A stretch of 43,986 nucleotides of DNA, from positions 1-43,986 of the forward strand of contig CAIJNI010000013.1 of assembly GCA_903821995.1 (NCBI GenBank), written 5' to 3'. This DNA is from an uncultured beta proteobacterium. GTDB lineage: Bacteria > Pseudomonadota > Gammaproteobacteria > Burkholderiales > Burkholderiaceae. Made by a program: the position numbers and the translations under genes. The notes under the pieces were generated by a model. The model was not told where the DNA came from. It searched no databases and worked only from the letters and a program-made list of their open reading frames with translations. Below, piece by piece: positions 21,448 to 27,992 of the stretch; within the stretch, counting starts at the first letter, position 1; every line of letters begins with the position of its first letter.

Positions 21448-21481
21448 AAATCTTATTTTGGATCTTTGAAAATCATTTGAT

Positions 21482-21495
21482 TTGATTTATATCAA
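21482..21495. promoter_or_regulatory. FNR box, promoter-proximal to the Cys-rich gene
   Basis: TTGATTTATATCAA is an exact TTGAT-N4-ATCAA site. Its centre is 41.5 bases from the first base of the Cys-rich ORF on the minus strand, the class II activator distance if the transcript starts at the ATG. TAAGAT on the minus strand at 21455-21450 is a possible -10. Confidence 0.75.
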
Positions 21496-21539
21496 ATTTA
21501 AGCAACGCATATATTTTTATTAAAAATAAATTCTTAAAT

Positions 21540-21553
21540 TTGATTCAAATCAA
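21540..21553. promoter_or_regulatory. FNR box upstream of the diheme cytochrome c gene
   Basis: TTGATTCAAATCAA is a second exact site, 58 bases from the first. With class II spacing (-41.5) the transcript would start near 21588. A TAAAGT at 21576-21581 falls at the matching -10 position, so anaerobic activation of the cytochrome gene is the simplest reading. Confidence 0.8.
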
Positions 21554-21613
21554 AATAGGTCTGCTTGTAAAGATTTAAAGTTAACTGATCAAATAAAGGT
21601 CAGTGGAGTGGTA

Positions 21614-21661
21614 ATGATAAGAATCAAAATTTCAAATTTAGCTATAAATCATGAAAGCTAA
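21614..21661 (+). other. Possible 15-codon leader ORF overlapping the cytochrome c start
   Basis: ATG at 21614 has a well-placed GGAG ribosome site (21605-21608). It encodes MIRIKISNLAINHES, and its stop at 21659-21661 overlaps the cytochrome start at 21651 in a different frame. The cytochrome ATG itself has no clear ribosome site, so coupled translation is possible. Chance occurrence is not excluded. Confidence 0.3.
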
Positions 21662-22307
21662 AAAAATTATTCTTAAAATAATTGCTATAGTACTGGCTCT
21701 TTTATATATGGTTGCATGTAGTGATTTGGGCGGCAGTCGAGATGTCAATAACGCAAGTCTTTCAGGGCGAGTATTAGCTGAACAAGTTTGTTCTGGTTGC
21801 CATCAGGTCACTGGTGAATCTATTTCTTCGAAATATCCTAAATTAGCTGGGCAACAAAAAGATTACCTGATTGTGCAATTATCGGATTTCAAAAGTCATC
21901 AGCGTAAGGATCAATTAGGTATTAAATATATGTGGGGGTTTACTCATTTAACGACAGCTCAAATAGATGAAATCGCTACATACTTCTCTGAACAGGTCCC
22001 CATGCAAGGTAAGGGAACCGATTCTGAAGAAATGATTGCTCGTGGTGAGAAGATTTTCTTATGGGGAAAATCTGAGCAGGGTGTAATTGCATGTACAGCA
22101 TGCCATGGTAAAAATGCTCAGGGTCGTAGAGAAATTCCTCGTTTAGCAGGACAACATTCTGATTACATTATCAAACAAATTGAAGTGTTTACCAAAACCG
22201 AACAGCGACCTCGTGGCGCGGTCATGAAAGAGGTAATACACCTTTTAACACTTGATGAAATCAATGCAGTTGCTTATTATTTGGCCTCTTTGAATCCTAA
22301 AAATTAA
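21651..22307 (+). CDS. Diheme c-type cytochrome (c4-like), probable lipoprotein
   Basis: A 218-residue exported protein with two CXXCH heme sites, CSGCH near residue 47 and CTACH near 150, in two similar class I cytochrome domains (LAGQQKDYLIVQL and LAGQHSDYIIKQI are parallel segments). This is the c4-type layout. Candidate Met axial ligands follow each heme: KYMWGFTHL and GAVMKEVIH. The N-terminal hydrophobic stretch ends MVACSDL, a weak lipobox, so it may be lipid-anchored. It would pass electrons to a terminal oxidase or reductase not seen here. Two FNR boxes upstream imply low-oxygen control, and fnr lies convergent with a 4-base overlap. Confidence 0.88.
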   Translation: MKAKKIILKIIAIVLALLYMVACSDLGGSRDVNNASLSGRVLAEQVCSGCHQVTGESISSKYPKLAGQQKDYLIVQLSDFKSHQRKDQLGIKYMWGFTHLTTAQIDEIATYFSEQVPMQGKGTDSEEMIARGEKIFLWGKSEQGVIACTACHGKNAQGRREIPRLAGQHSDYIIKQIEVFTKTEQRPRGAVMKEVIHLLTLDEINAVAYYLASLNPKN

Positions 22308-23011
22308 ACTGAATTTTCAGCGACCTTTTTTAACTTTGCAAGATCGATGATTTCAACATGGCGTTGTTTGATCGTGATAAGTTGTCTCTCGACGAAGCGA
22401 GAGATGACTCTACTTAGAGTTTCAATTTGAATACCAAGATAACTCGCCATATCCTCCCTTGACATTGGAAGATCAATCGTTTGACTAGGATGTCCACGTT
22501 GTTGAAATCTCTCAAAAAAGTTAATCAACAAACATGCAAATTTTTCTTCAGCATTTAGGGTTCCGAGTAAATGAGAGTGACGATGATCTTGATAGATTTC
22601 GCGGCTCATGACCCGATTAAGATGGCGTTGTAAGTTAGGAATTTCATGAGAAAGAGTTTCTAGCTCAGAAAATGGGACCACACAAACGACTGAATCTTCA
22701 AGGGCAATGGCATTAGATTGGTAGATGTGTTCTGCTATTCCATCGACACCTAATAGTTCCCCAGGGAGATGAAAACCAATCACTTGATTATTCCCACTTA
22801 CAACTGAGAATTCTGATTTTAGTGCGCCATAGCGCAGGTTATATAAAAACTCTAATTCAGTACCTTGTCTGTAAAGATAGTCCCCTTTTTTAAGAGGAGT
22901 GCGAACATTGATTAGTTCATCGATTCGATCAGAATCGCTGGCAGACAGGCCGACGGGCAGACAAAATTGACCCAGAACACATTGTGAGCAATTATTATTG
23001 GGTGCAAGCAT
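22304..23011 (-). CDS. fnr: FNR-type oxygen-sensing transcription regulator (Crp/Fnr family)
   Basis: A 235-residue Crp/Fnr regulator with a cyclic-nucleotide-type beta-roll, dimer helix and C-terminal winged helix. The oxygen-sensing cluster ligands are C8, C11, C17 and C110. Their spacing (CX2CX5C, then 93 residues to the last Cys) is the same as in E. coli FNR. The recognition helix SYLGIQIETLSRVISRF carries the E-xx-SR pattern that reads TTGAT half-sites. Three perfect boxes of that type lie in this window, two of them just beyond the cytochrome gene. Convergent with the cytochrome gene and divergent from the cyanate operon. Confidence 0.93.
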   Translation of the reverse strand: MLAPNNNCSQCVLGQFCLPVGLSASDSDRIDELINVRTPLKKGDYLYRQGTELEFLYNLRYGALKSEFSVVSGNNQVIGFHLPGELLGVDGIAEHIYQSNAIALEDSVVCVVPFSELETLSHEIPNLQRHLNRVMSREIYQDHRHSHLLGTLNAEEKFACLLINFFERFQQRGHPSQTIDLPMSREDMASYLGIQIETLSRVISRFVERQLITIKQRHVEIIDLAKLKKVAENSV

Positions 23012-23273
23012 AGTCTAACCCCTTATTATTTATAGCTTATATCTTACACTCCTTATTTTATTAGTAATTTAATTCAATGAATTCAATTGCTTGATTAATA
23101 TTGAGGATAGGTAATCAACGAATGTCCTCACTATGATTAATCATGTTTCATTGACATCAAAGAATAAATGCTGACGCACATTTTTGGTGCAACTCATCAA
23201 GAAAGCCTAGAGTGTCCTCATGTCTAATGAATAAAAGATATCTGCATCTATTTATAGACATAAAGGCTAAAGA
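23012..23273. promoter_or_regulatory. Divergent regulatory region between fnr and the cyanate operon
   Basis: Contents seen: TTGAT half-sites near 23091; a 12-base perfect palindrome ATGATTAATCAT at 23133-23144; a TTGACA at 23151-23156; and an NtrC-type dyad at 23175-23191. No complete sigma-70 promoter and no GG-N10-GC sigma-54 element could be assigned for the plus-strand operon. Confidence 0.5.
23175..23191. promoter_or_regulatory. NtrC-type operator upstream of the cyanate operon
   Basis: CGCACATTTTTGGTGCA fits the NtrC pattern TGCACY-N5-GGTGCA at most positions (GCACA-TTTTT-GGTGC core). The centre is about 90 bases before the first gene of the operon. A very similar dyad lies upstream of glnA in the same window at 43281-43297, which strengthens the call. 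Confidence 0.6.
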
Positions 23274-24641
23274 ATGAGTAATAGATATAAACCTTTTGAA
23301 CTTAATGGCGGATTATTCACAGGGTGTTCATGTGGAGCACATGTCTCTGAGTCTGAGCATCAAGAGTCCCTCACTACAGAAAAATTAAACAATGATTTTA
23401 TTGAAGCTACGCTAGTTAAAGCTTTATTTCCAAATGAGAACGTTCGTCGTTCCTTTATTAAAGCTGTTGGTATGGGAACTGCAATGTCAGCGATTTCAAG
23501 TGTATTGCCCATTGGTGCGATGCAAGCGATGGCACAGGATAAGACAGGAAGTTTAGAAAAAAAAGATTTAAAAATTGGATTTATTGCAATCACTTGTGCA
23601 GCTCCGTTGATTATGGCTGATCCACTCGGTTTTTATAAAAAGCAGGGATTAAATGTTACTTTAAATAAAACTGCTGGGTGGGCTTTAATACGCGATAAGA
23701 TGGTCAATAAAGAACACGATGCTTCTCATTTTTTATCACCAATGCCTATAGCGATGTCGATGGGCTTAGGTTCTCAGCCAAACCAAATGCGGGTGGCTTC
23801 GATTCAAAATACAAATGGTCAAGCGATTACTTTACATGTCAACCATAAAGATAAAAGAGATCCAAAGCAGTGGAAAGGATTTAAATTTGCCGTCCCGTTT
23901 GAATACTCTATGCATAATTTTTTGCTACGTTATTACTTGGCTGAGCATGGCATAGACCCTGATAAAGATGTGCAAATTCGAGTAACACCTCCACCTGAGA
24001 TGGTTGCTAATTTAAGGGCGGGAAACATTGATGGTTTTTTGGGGCCTGATCCTTTTAACCAACGCGCTGTATATGACGAGGTAGGCTTTATTCATATTCT
24101 TTCTAAAGAAATTTGGGATGGTCATCCATGTTGTGCATTTGGCACTTCAGAGGAGTTTATTAAACAAAATCCTAATACCTTTGCAGCACTATACCGAGCA
24201 GTTTTGCAAGCTTCAGCAATGGCAAGTAATTCCAAAGATAGGGCATTAATTGCGAAGGTGATTTCGCCGCAAAATTATTTGAACCAACCTGAGATTGTTT
24301 TAAACCAGGTATTAACTGGAAAATTTGCGGATGGTTTAGGCAATATTCTTAATGTACCTGAACGCGCCAACTTTGACCCTGTTCCTTGGTATTCAATGGC
24401 TACATGGATGCTGACGCAAATGAAACGTTGGGGGTATATCAAAGGCGATATTAACTATAACGATATTGCTGAAAAGGTCTTTTTGCTGACGGATGCAAAG
24501 AAATATATGGCTGAGATGGACATTTCTATCCCAGAAGCTGCGAAGAAAGGGTATAAAAAATTCAAAGTCATGGGTAAGGAATATGACCCTGCTAAATCTG
24601 ATACTTATTCAAAATCATTTGCGATTTCTAAGTTGAATTAA
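23274..24641 (+). CDS. cynA: Cyanate/nitrate-type ABC transporter substrate-binding protein (NrtA/CynA-like), Tat-exported
   Basis: A 455-residue solute-binding protein of the NrtA/CmpA/SsuA type. A twin-arginine signal, RRSFIKAVG (R58-R59), then a hydrophobic stretch and a probable cleavage near AMAQ (about 88), lead to the mature domain starting LKIGFIAITCAAPLIMADPLGFYKKQGL. Uncommonly, about 50 residues precede the Tat motif and hold CSCGAHVSESEH (C18, C20, H23, H29). First gene of an operon with permease, ATPase and cyanase, so cyanate is the likely substrate; nitrate, nitrite or bicarbonate binding is seen in relatives. ATG 23274 has AAGG upstream, and no standard start lies nearer the RR motif. 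Confidence 0.85.
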   Translation: MSNRYKPFELNGGLFTGCSCGAHVSESEHQESLTTEKLNNDFIEATLVKALFPNENVRRSFIKAVGMGTAMSAISSVLPIGAMQAMAQDKTGSLEKKDLKIGFIAITCAAPLIMADPLGFYKKQGLNVTLNKTAGWALIRDKMVNKEHDASHFLSPMPIAMSMGLGSQPNQMRVASIQNTNGQAITLHVNHKDKRDPKQWKGFKFAVPFEYSMHNFLLRYYLAEHGIDPDKDVQIRVTPPPEMVANLRAGNIDGFLGPDPFNQRAVYDEVGFIHILSKEIWDGHPCCAFGTSEEFIKQNPNTFAALYRAVLQASAMASNSKDRALIAKVISPQNYLNQPEIVLNQVLTGKFADGLGNILNVPERANFDPVPWYSMATWMLTQMKRWGYIKGDINYNDIAEKVFLLTDAKKYMAEMDISIPEAAKKGYKKFKVMGKEYDPAKSDTYSKSFAISKLN

Positions 24642-24650
24642 GGAAAAAAG

Positions 24651-24671
24651 ATGACACCCAATGAAAAGTAA
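24651..24671 (+). other. Possible 6-codon leader ORF overlapping the permease start
   Basis: AGGA at 24641-24644 is ideally placed for ATG 24651, but that frame reads MTPNEK and stops. The permease ATG lies inside it at 24661 in another frame. The short ORF may couple translation of the permease to the binding protein upstream, or the ribosome site may simply serve both. Confidence 0.3.
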
Positions 24672-25509
24672 ATTATTTGCAGTTAAGGCATTTTTCTTGT
24701 CGCTTGTTATTTTTCTTTTTATATTGGCGGTATGGCAGACCAGCACAAGTAAATCAGTAAACGCTGTTAACAGTAGTCAAGATGCTGAGTATGCTGCACT
24801 GATGGGAAAATCTTCTGCTCATAAGACGAATGGTTTTCCCACACCTAAAGAATTTTTAAATAAAGCAGTTGAGCAACTCAAAGATCCATTTTATGATCAT
24901 GGGCCTAATGACAAAGGAATTGGTATACAAATTTCTTTTTCATTGGCTCGAGTGGCATTAGGTTTTATGTTGGCATTGGTTGTAGGAGTGCCTTTGGGTT
25001 TTATGATTGGCATGTCACCATTAATTTATCGAGCACTTAATCCATTTATTCAAGTGCTTAAACCTATTTCACCGTTGGCTTGGATGCCTATAGCGCTTTA
25101 TACGATCAAAGATTCATCGATTTCAGGTATTTTTGTGATTTTTATTTGTTCTATTTGGCCCATGTTAATTAATACTGCATTTGGTGTAGCGTCTGTTAGA
25201 AAAGAATGGTTAAATGTTGCAAAAACATTAGAGGTTTCTCCCCTTCGTAAAGCGTTACTAGTTATTCTGCCAGCCGCTTTGCCCACCATACTGACTGGAA
25301 TGAGAATTTCCATGGGGATTGCTTGGTTAGTGATTGTGGCTGCCGAAATGTTAGTTGGGGGTACTGGTATAGGTTACTTTGTATGGAATGAGTGGAACAA
25401 CTTATCCTTATCTAGTGTTCTATTTGCTATTTTAATGATTGGCATTGTAGGAATGAGTCTTGATATGGGCTTTGCTGTATTACAAAAAAAAGTAACGTAT
25501 GTCGATTAA
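24661..25509 (+). CDS. cynB: ABC transporter permease (NrtB/CynB-like)
   Basis: A 282-residue inner-membrane permease with about six helices. The cytoplasmic coupling segment EWLNVAKTLEVSPLRKALLVILPAALPTILTGMRISMGIAW is the EAA-type loop that contacts the ATPase. A long periplasmic loop follows the first helix (residues about 30-90), as in NrtB. Its neighbours are the binding protein upstream and the ATPase downstream, whose start overlaps its stop by 11 bases. The ribosome site sits before a 6-codon ORF that overlaps the start. Confidence 0.87.
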   Translation: MKSKLFAVKAFFLSLVIFLFILAVWQTSTSKSVNAVNSSQDAEYAALMGKSSAHKTNGFPTPKEFLNKAVEQLKDPFYDHGPNDKGIGIQISFSLARVALGFMLALVVGVPLGFMIGMSPLIYRALNPFIQVLKPISPLAWMPIALYTIKDSSISGIFVIFICSIWPMLINTAFGVASVRKEWLNVAKTLEVSPLRKALLVILPAALPTILTGMRISMGIAWLVIVAAEMLVGGTGIGYFVWNEWNNLSLSSVLFAILMIGIVGMSLDMGFAVLQKKVTYVD

Positions 25510-26347
25510 CCATAAAAGCTTCATCAGAGTTGAGGGCTTGTCTAAACAATACTCAGCTGATCAGCCTGCGGTATTTGAAAATGTTCACTTTTCGATTGAT
25601 GCAGGTGAATTTGTATGCATTATTGGACATTCCGGTTGCGGAAAGACAACGATCTTAAATATTCTTGCTGGTTTAGAGGAGCCTACAAATGGTTACGCCA
25701 TGATGGCAGATAGACAAATTAATGGACCAAGTCTTGATCGAGGCGTCGTATTTCAGGGACATGCTTTGATGCCCTGGCTCACAGTGTTGCAAAATATTAC
25801 GTTTGCAGTAAAGTCTAGGCACCCTGATTGGGGTCGAGCCAAGATTCAAGAGCAGGCATATGAATCTATTGAACTTGTTGGTTTAGAAGCGGCTGCCTTC
25901 AAAAAGCCATCTGAGCTTTCTGGTGGAATGAAACAAAGGGTAGGTATAGCTCGAGCATTTTCAATTGAGCCTAAGATGTTGCTTTTGGATGAGCCCTTTG
26001 GAGCATTAGATGCTTTGACAAGAGGGGTAATACAAGATGAGCTCTTGAAGATTTGTCGAACAACACAACAAACTGTATTTATGATTACGCATGATGTAGA
26101 TGAGGCGATTCTTCTGGCGGATAAAATCTTATTAATGAGCAATGGTCCTCGTGCAAAGGTAGTTGAGATTGTTCGTAATACGATGCCTAGGAATAGGACG
26201 CGGGAAACGATACATCACGATGAGCAGTTTTATTTGATCAGAAATCACTTACTTGATTTTTTAGTAAGAAGGTCAGTGATTGAGCGCGATCGATTAGGGC
26301 CAAATGATCATGCAAGGGATGTCTCGCCAGGTTTAGGATTGATTTAA
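25499..26347 (+). CDS. cynD: ABC transporter ATP-binding protein (NrtD/CynD-like)
   Basis: A 282-residue ATPase that drives the transporter. Walker A is GHSGCGKTT, the Q-loop lies in VVFQGHALMPWLTV, the signature is LSGGMKQRVGIARA, Walker B is LLLDEPFGALD, and the switch His is in MITHDVDEA. It is a single-domain ATPase with a C-terminal tail like NrtD. It has no fused binding-protein domain of the NrtC type. The start overlaps the permease stop, which fixes it well. cynS follows after 34 bases. Confidence 0.9.
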   Translation: MSINHKSFIRVEGLSKQYSADQPAVFENVHFSIDAGEFVCIIGHSGCGKTTILNILAGLEEPTNGYAMMADRQINGPSLDRGVVFQGHALMPWLTVLQNITFAVKSRHPDWGRAKIQEQAYESIELVGLEAAAFKKPSELSGGMKQRVGIARAFSIEPKMLLLDEPFGALDALTRGVIQDELLKICRTTQQTVFMITHDVDEAILLADKILLMSNGPRAKVVEIVRNTMPRNRTRETIHHDEQFYLIRNHLLDFLVRRSVIERDRLGPNDHARDVSPGLGLI

Positions 26348-26381
26348 CATAAAAATATCGTTAACACTTAAAGGGGGAAAT

Positions 26382-26831
26382 ATGATTTCAGATCGTAACG
26401 AAGTAACTAAGATGATCATTTCGAGTAAGGTTGCTAAAGGGATTAAGTGGGCCGACGTTGCAAAAGCTGTTGGTCATTCAAAAGAGTGGGTAACTGCTGG
26501 TTGTCTTGGGCAAATGACATTTGATAAAGCTCAAGCGCAAATCATTGGCGAGATTTTTGGATTGAGTGACGAAGCGATTGCTTGGTTGCAGATTGTTCCC
26601 TACAAAGGATCTTTACCTACAGCAGTACCAACGGATCCTTTGATTTATCGCTGGTATGAAATTGTCAGCGTGTATGGTGTGACGATTAAAGAGCTCATTC
26701 ATGAAGAGTTCGGGGATGGAATTATGAGTGCAATTGACTTCTCCATGGACATTGTTAGAGAACCAGATCCTAAGGGTGACCGTGTTCAAGTTGTGTTGTC
26801 GGGTAAGTTTTTACCTTATAAAACGTATTGA
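26382..26831 (+). CDS. cynS: Cyanase (cyanate hydratase)
   Basis: It converts cyanate and bicarbonate to ammonia and CO2, by way of carbamate, giving both detoxification and a nitrogen source. The N-terminal helical domain looks like a DNA-binding fold (KWADVAKAVGHSKEWVTAGCLGQ). The C-terminal catalytic part has the conserved Arg, Glu and Ser: R90 and E93 in YRWYEIV and S116 in DGIMSAIDF. It ends LSGKFLPYKTY, as in other cyanases. At 149 residues it is close to the E. coli enzyme (156). A strong ribosome site (AAGGGGG) precedes the ATG. No carbonic anhydrase gene (cynT) or CynR-type regulator is next to it. Confidence 0.96.
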   Translation: MISDRNEVTKMIISSKVAKGIKWADVAKAVGHSKEWVTAGCLGQMTFDKAQAQIIGEIFGLSDEAIAWLQIVPYKGSLPTAVPTDPLIYRWYEIVSVYGVTIKELIHEEFGDGIMSAIDFSMDIVREPDPKGDRVQVVLSGKFLPYKTY

Positions 26832-27183
26832 GTAAGCTTGAATTTAAAGTTTTAGGCGTGCCAAGCAGGGGGCTTTGCACCCTAATTTTAATGGGCATAT
26901 TCAAGCTCATCTACATGACTATCTAATTAGTGGGCGCGCACCGCCTGGAAACGCCGATTGCGAAGTGCTTGCTTTTGCTTCAGTCAGGCAGGCGATTGTT
27001 GTGTCTGATGATGTTGAACTTCATATGTTAGCTATCGATTTTAAGATGCCAATTTGGCATGGACATGACTTGCTAAGCAAATTCTTTGCGGCAAAGGTTG
27101 TGGATAGTGGTCTCATAAGAGAAATATATGACGCCTTAGAGCGAAATGATGACTTGACTAAGACATGGCTAGACGCTAAGTAA
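26828..27183 (+). pseudogene. PIN-like ORF after cynS, apparently frameshifted or truncated
   Basis: A TTG at 26828 overlaps the cynS stop and reads MSKLEFKVLGVPSRG before running into an early stop in that frame. From a run of five Gs (26868-26872) a second frame is open to 27183 and encodes the protein-like HPNFNGHIQAHLHDYL and later parts. One extra G would join the two frames into about 118 residues. The second part resembles the C-terminal half of a PIN domain (NADCEVLAFA, VVSDDVELHMLA, then a LL-FFAAK and ALE helix end). The N-terminal DTN half of a PIN nuclease is missing. It may be a decayed toxin-like gene or a sequencing error; a short intact protein from TTG 26875 (102 residues) is also possible. 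Confidence 0.5.
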
Positions 27184-27308
27184 AGAACCTTTAAGAAGGT
27201 GTTTGGGAATCAAAAATAAAACCTCTTCAGTTAACGCCCGTTTGTAAAAGCTTGGCGGTCTAATTAAAGTGTCTAACTTTTATGGGGCAGTCCATGCAGA
27301 TGAATATG
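27184..27308. other. Intergenic region between the cyanate operon and tRNA-Leu
   Basis: No gene is seen. A small inverted repeat, ACCTT-TAAG-AAGGT at about 27186-27199, is not followed by a T-run, so it is not a clear terminator. Together with 27396-27531 and the tRNA this makes a 348-base stretch without protein genes. Confidence 0.4.
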
Positions 27309-27395
27309 TGGTGCCCAGGAAGGGACTCGAACCCCCACAACCTTACGATCGCCAGCACCTGAAGCTGGTGCGTCTACCAATTTCGCCACCTGGGC
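27309..27395 (-). tRNA. tRNA-Leu (anticodon CAG)
   Basis: Read on the minus strand, the 7-base acceptor stem GCCCAGG pairs with CCTGGGC, followed by discriminator A and an encoded CCA (27311-27309). The D-arm GCGAAATTGGTAGACGC, the anticodon loop TTCAGGT (anticodon CAG at 27361-27359), a long class II variable arm and the T-loop GTTCGAGTC are all present. The long variable arm and CAG anticodon give leucine. The 3' end points towards the cyanate operon. Confidence 0.96.
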
Positions 27396-27531
27396 ACTTA
27401 GCTATTTTACCCTTAATTGATTTCTATGAGTGTAGTCTTAACTATGCATATTTGTTTGAAGAGTTGCATTACTATCGTCTAGTCTAAAAATCGGAAAAAA
27501 GCCTACTTTTTATAATAAGTGTTACAAAAAC

Positions 27532-27939
27532 TTATCTGTTCCAGATTTTTAGAATTTCGACTTGATACGGTTTGGCGCGTCCTGCTAATCGGAGTACCTC
27601 ATTATCTTTGCTGATTAAAGAACAAGGCGCCAGATGAAAAGCTAAATTGATAAATATTTGATCATCCCGATCTTTGCACTTTAAAGGTGCTTTAGGTAAA
27701 ACATCATCAACCAATTGTGAAAGGTGTTGAGATTTTTGGATGAGGGTTGCGACTTTATCAGCGTTATTTTTAAAGGCTGGGCGGGCGATGACTTCGGCAA
27801 ATTCCTCAAGAATGAGTGTATTTGTATACGAAATGATGCTGCCATGATCGAGGTCTTGACGCAATTGATTTAGATCAGGATTTTCAAAATGAAGAAGATC
27901 GAGCAGGATATTTGTATCCAGAACTACTCGATTAATCAT
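27532..27939 (-). CDS. PIN-domain protein, orphan toxin-like (PIN_3 family)
   Basis: A 135-residue PIN-fold protein. The first acidic motif is VVLDTNILL (D8), then LEEFAEV (E45/E46), CKDRDDQIF (D90, D92, D93) and SKDNEVL (D112), giving the metal-binding set of the PIN nucleases. It fits the 'putative toxin-antitoxin system toxin component, PIN family' type. No antitoxin gene is adjacent: upstream is divergent rnr, downstream is tRNA-Leu. It may be a housekeeping RNA-processing protein rather than a toxin. Confidence 0.8.
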   Translation of the reverse strand: MINRVVLDTNILLDLLHFENPDLNQLRQDLDHGSIISYTNTLILEEFAEVIARPAFKNNADKVATLIQKSQHLSQLVDDVLPKAPLKCKDRDDQIFINLAFHLAPCSLISKDNEVLRLAGRAKPYQVEILKIWNR

Positions 27940-27992
27940 AAATGTCTTTCAAATGGGTTAAATTATGGTTATGAAGAACAATTATCGCCTGA

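Noticed and set aside
23151..23160. TTGACATCAA near the cyanate operon read as an FNR site
   Set aside because: Half-sites are only two bases apart instead of four, so FNR binding is not expected; the TTGACA part may be a -35 but no matching -10 was found.
23191..23273. Sigma-54 promoter for the cyanate operon
   Set aside because: No GG-N10-GC pair was found in this stretch.
27269..27487. 72-codon plus-strand ORF across the tRNA-Leu gene
   Set aside because: It runs through the reverse complement of the tRNA and has no family likeness; the tRNA explains the sequence.
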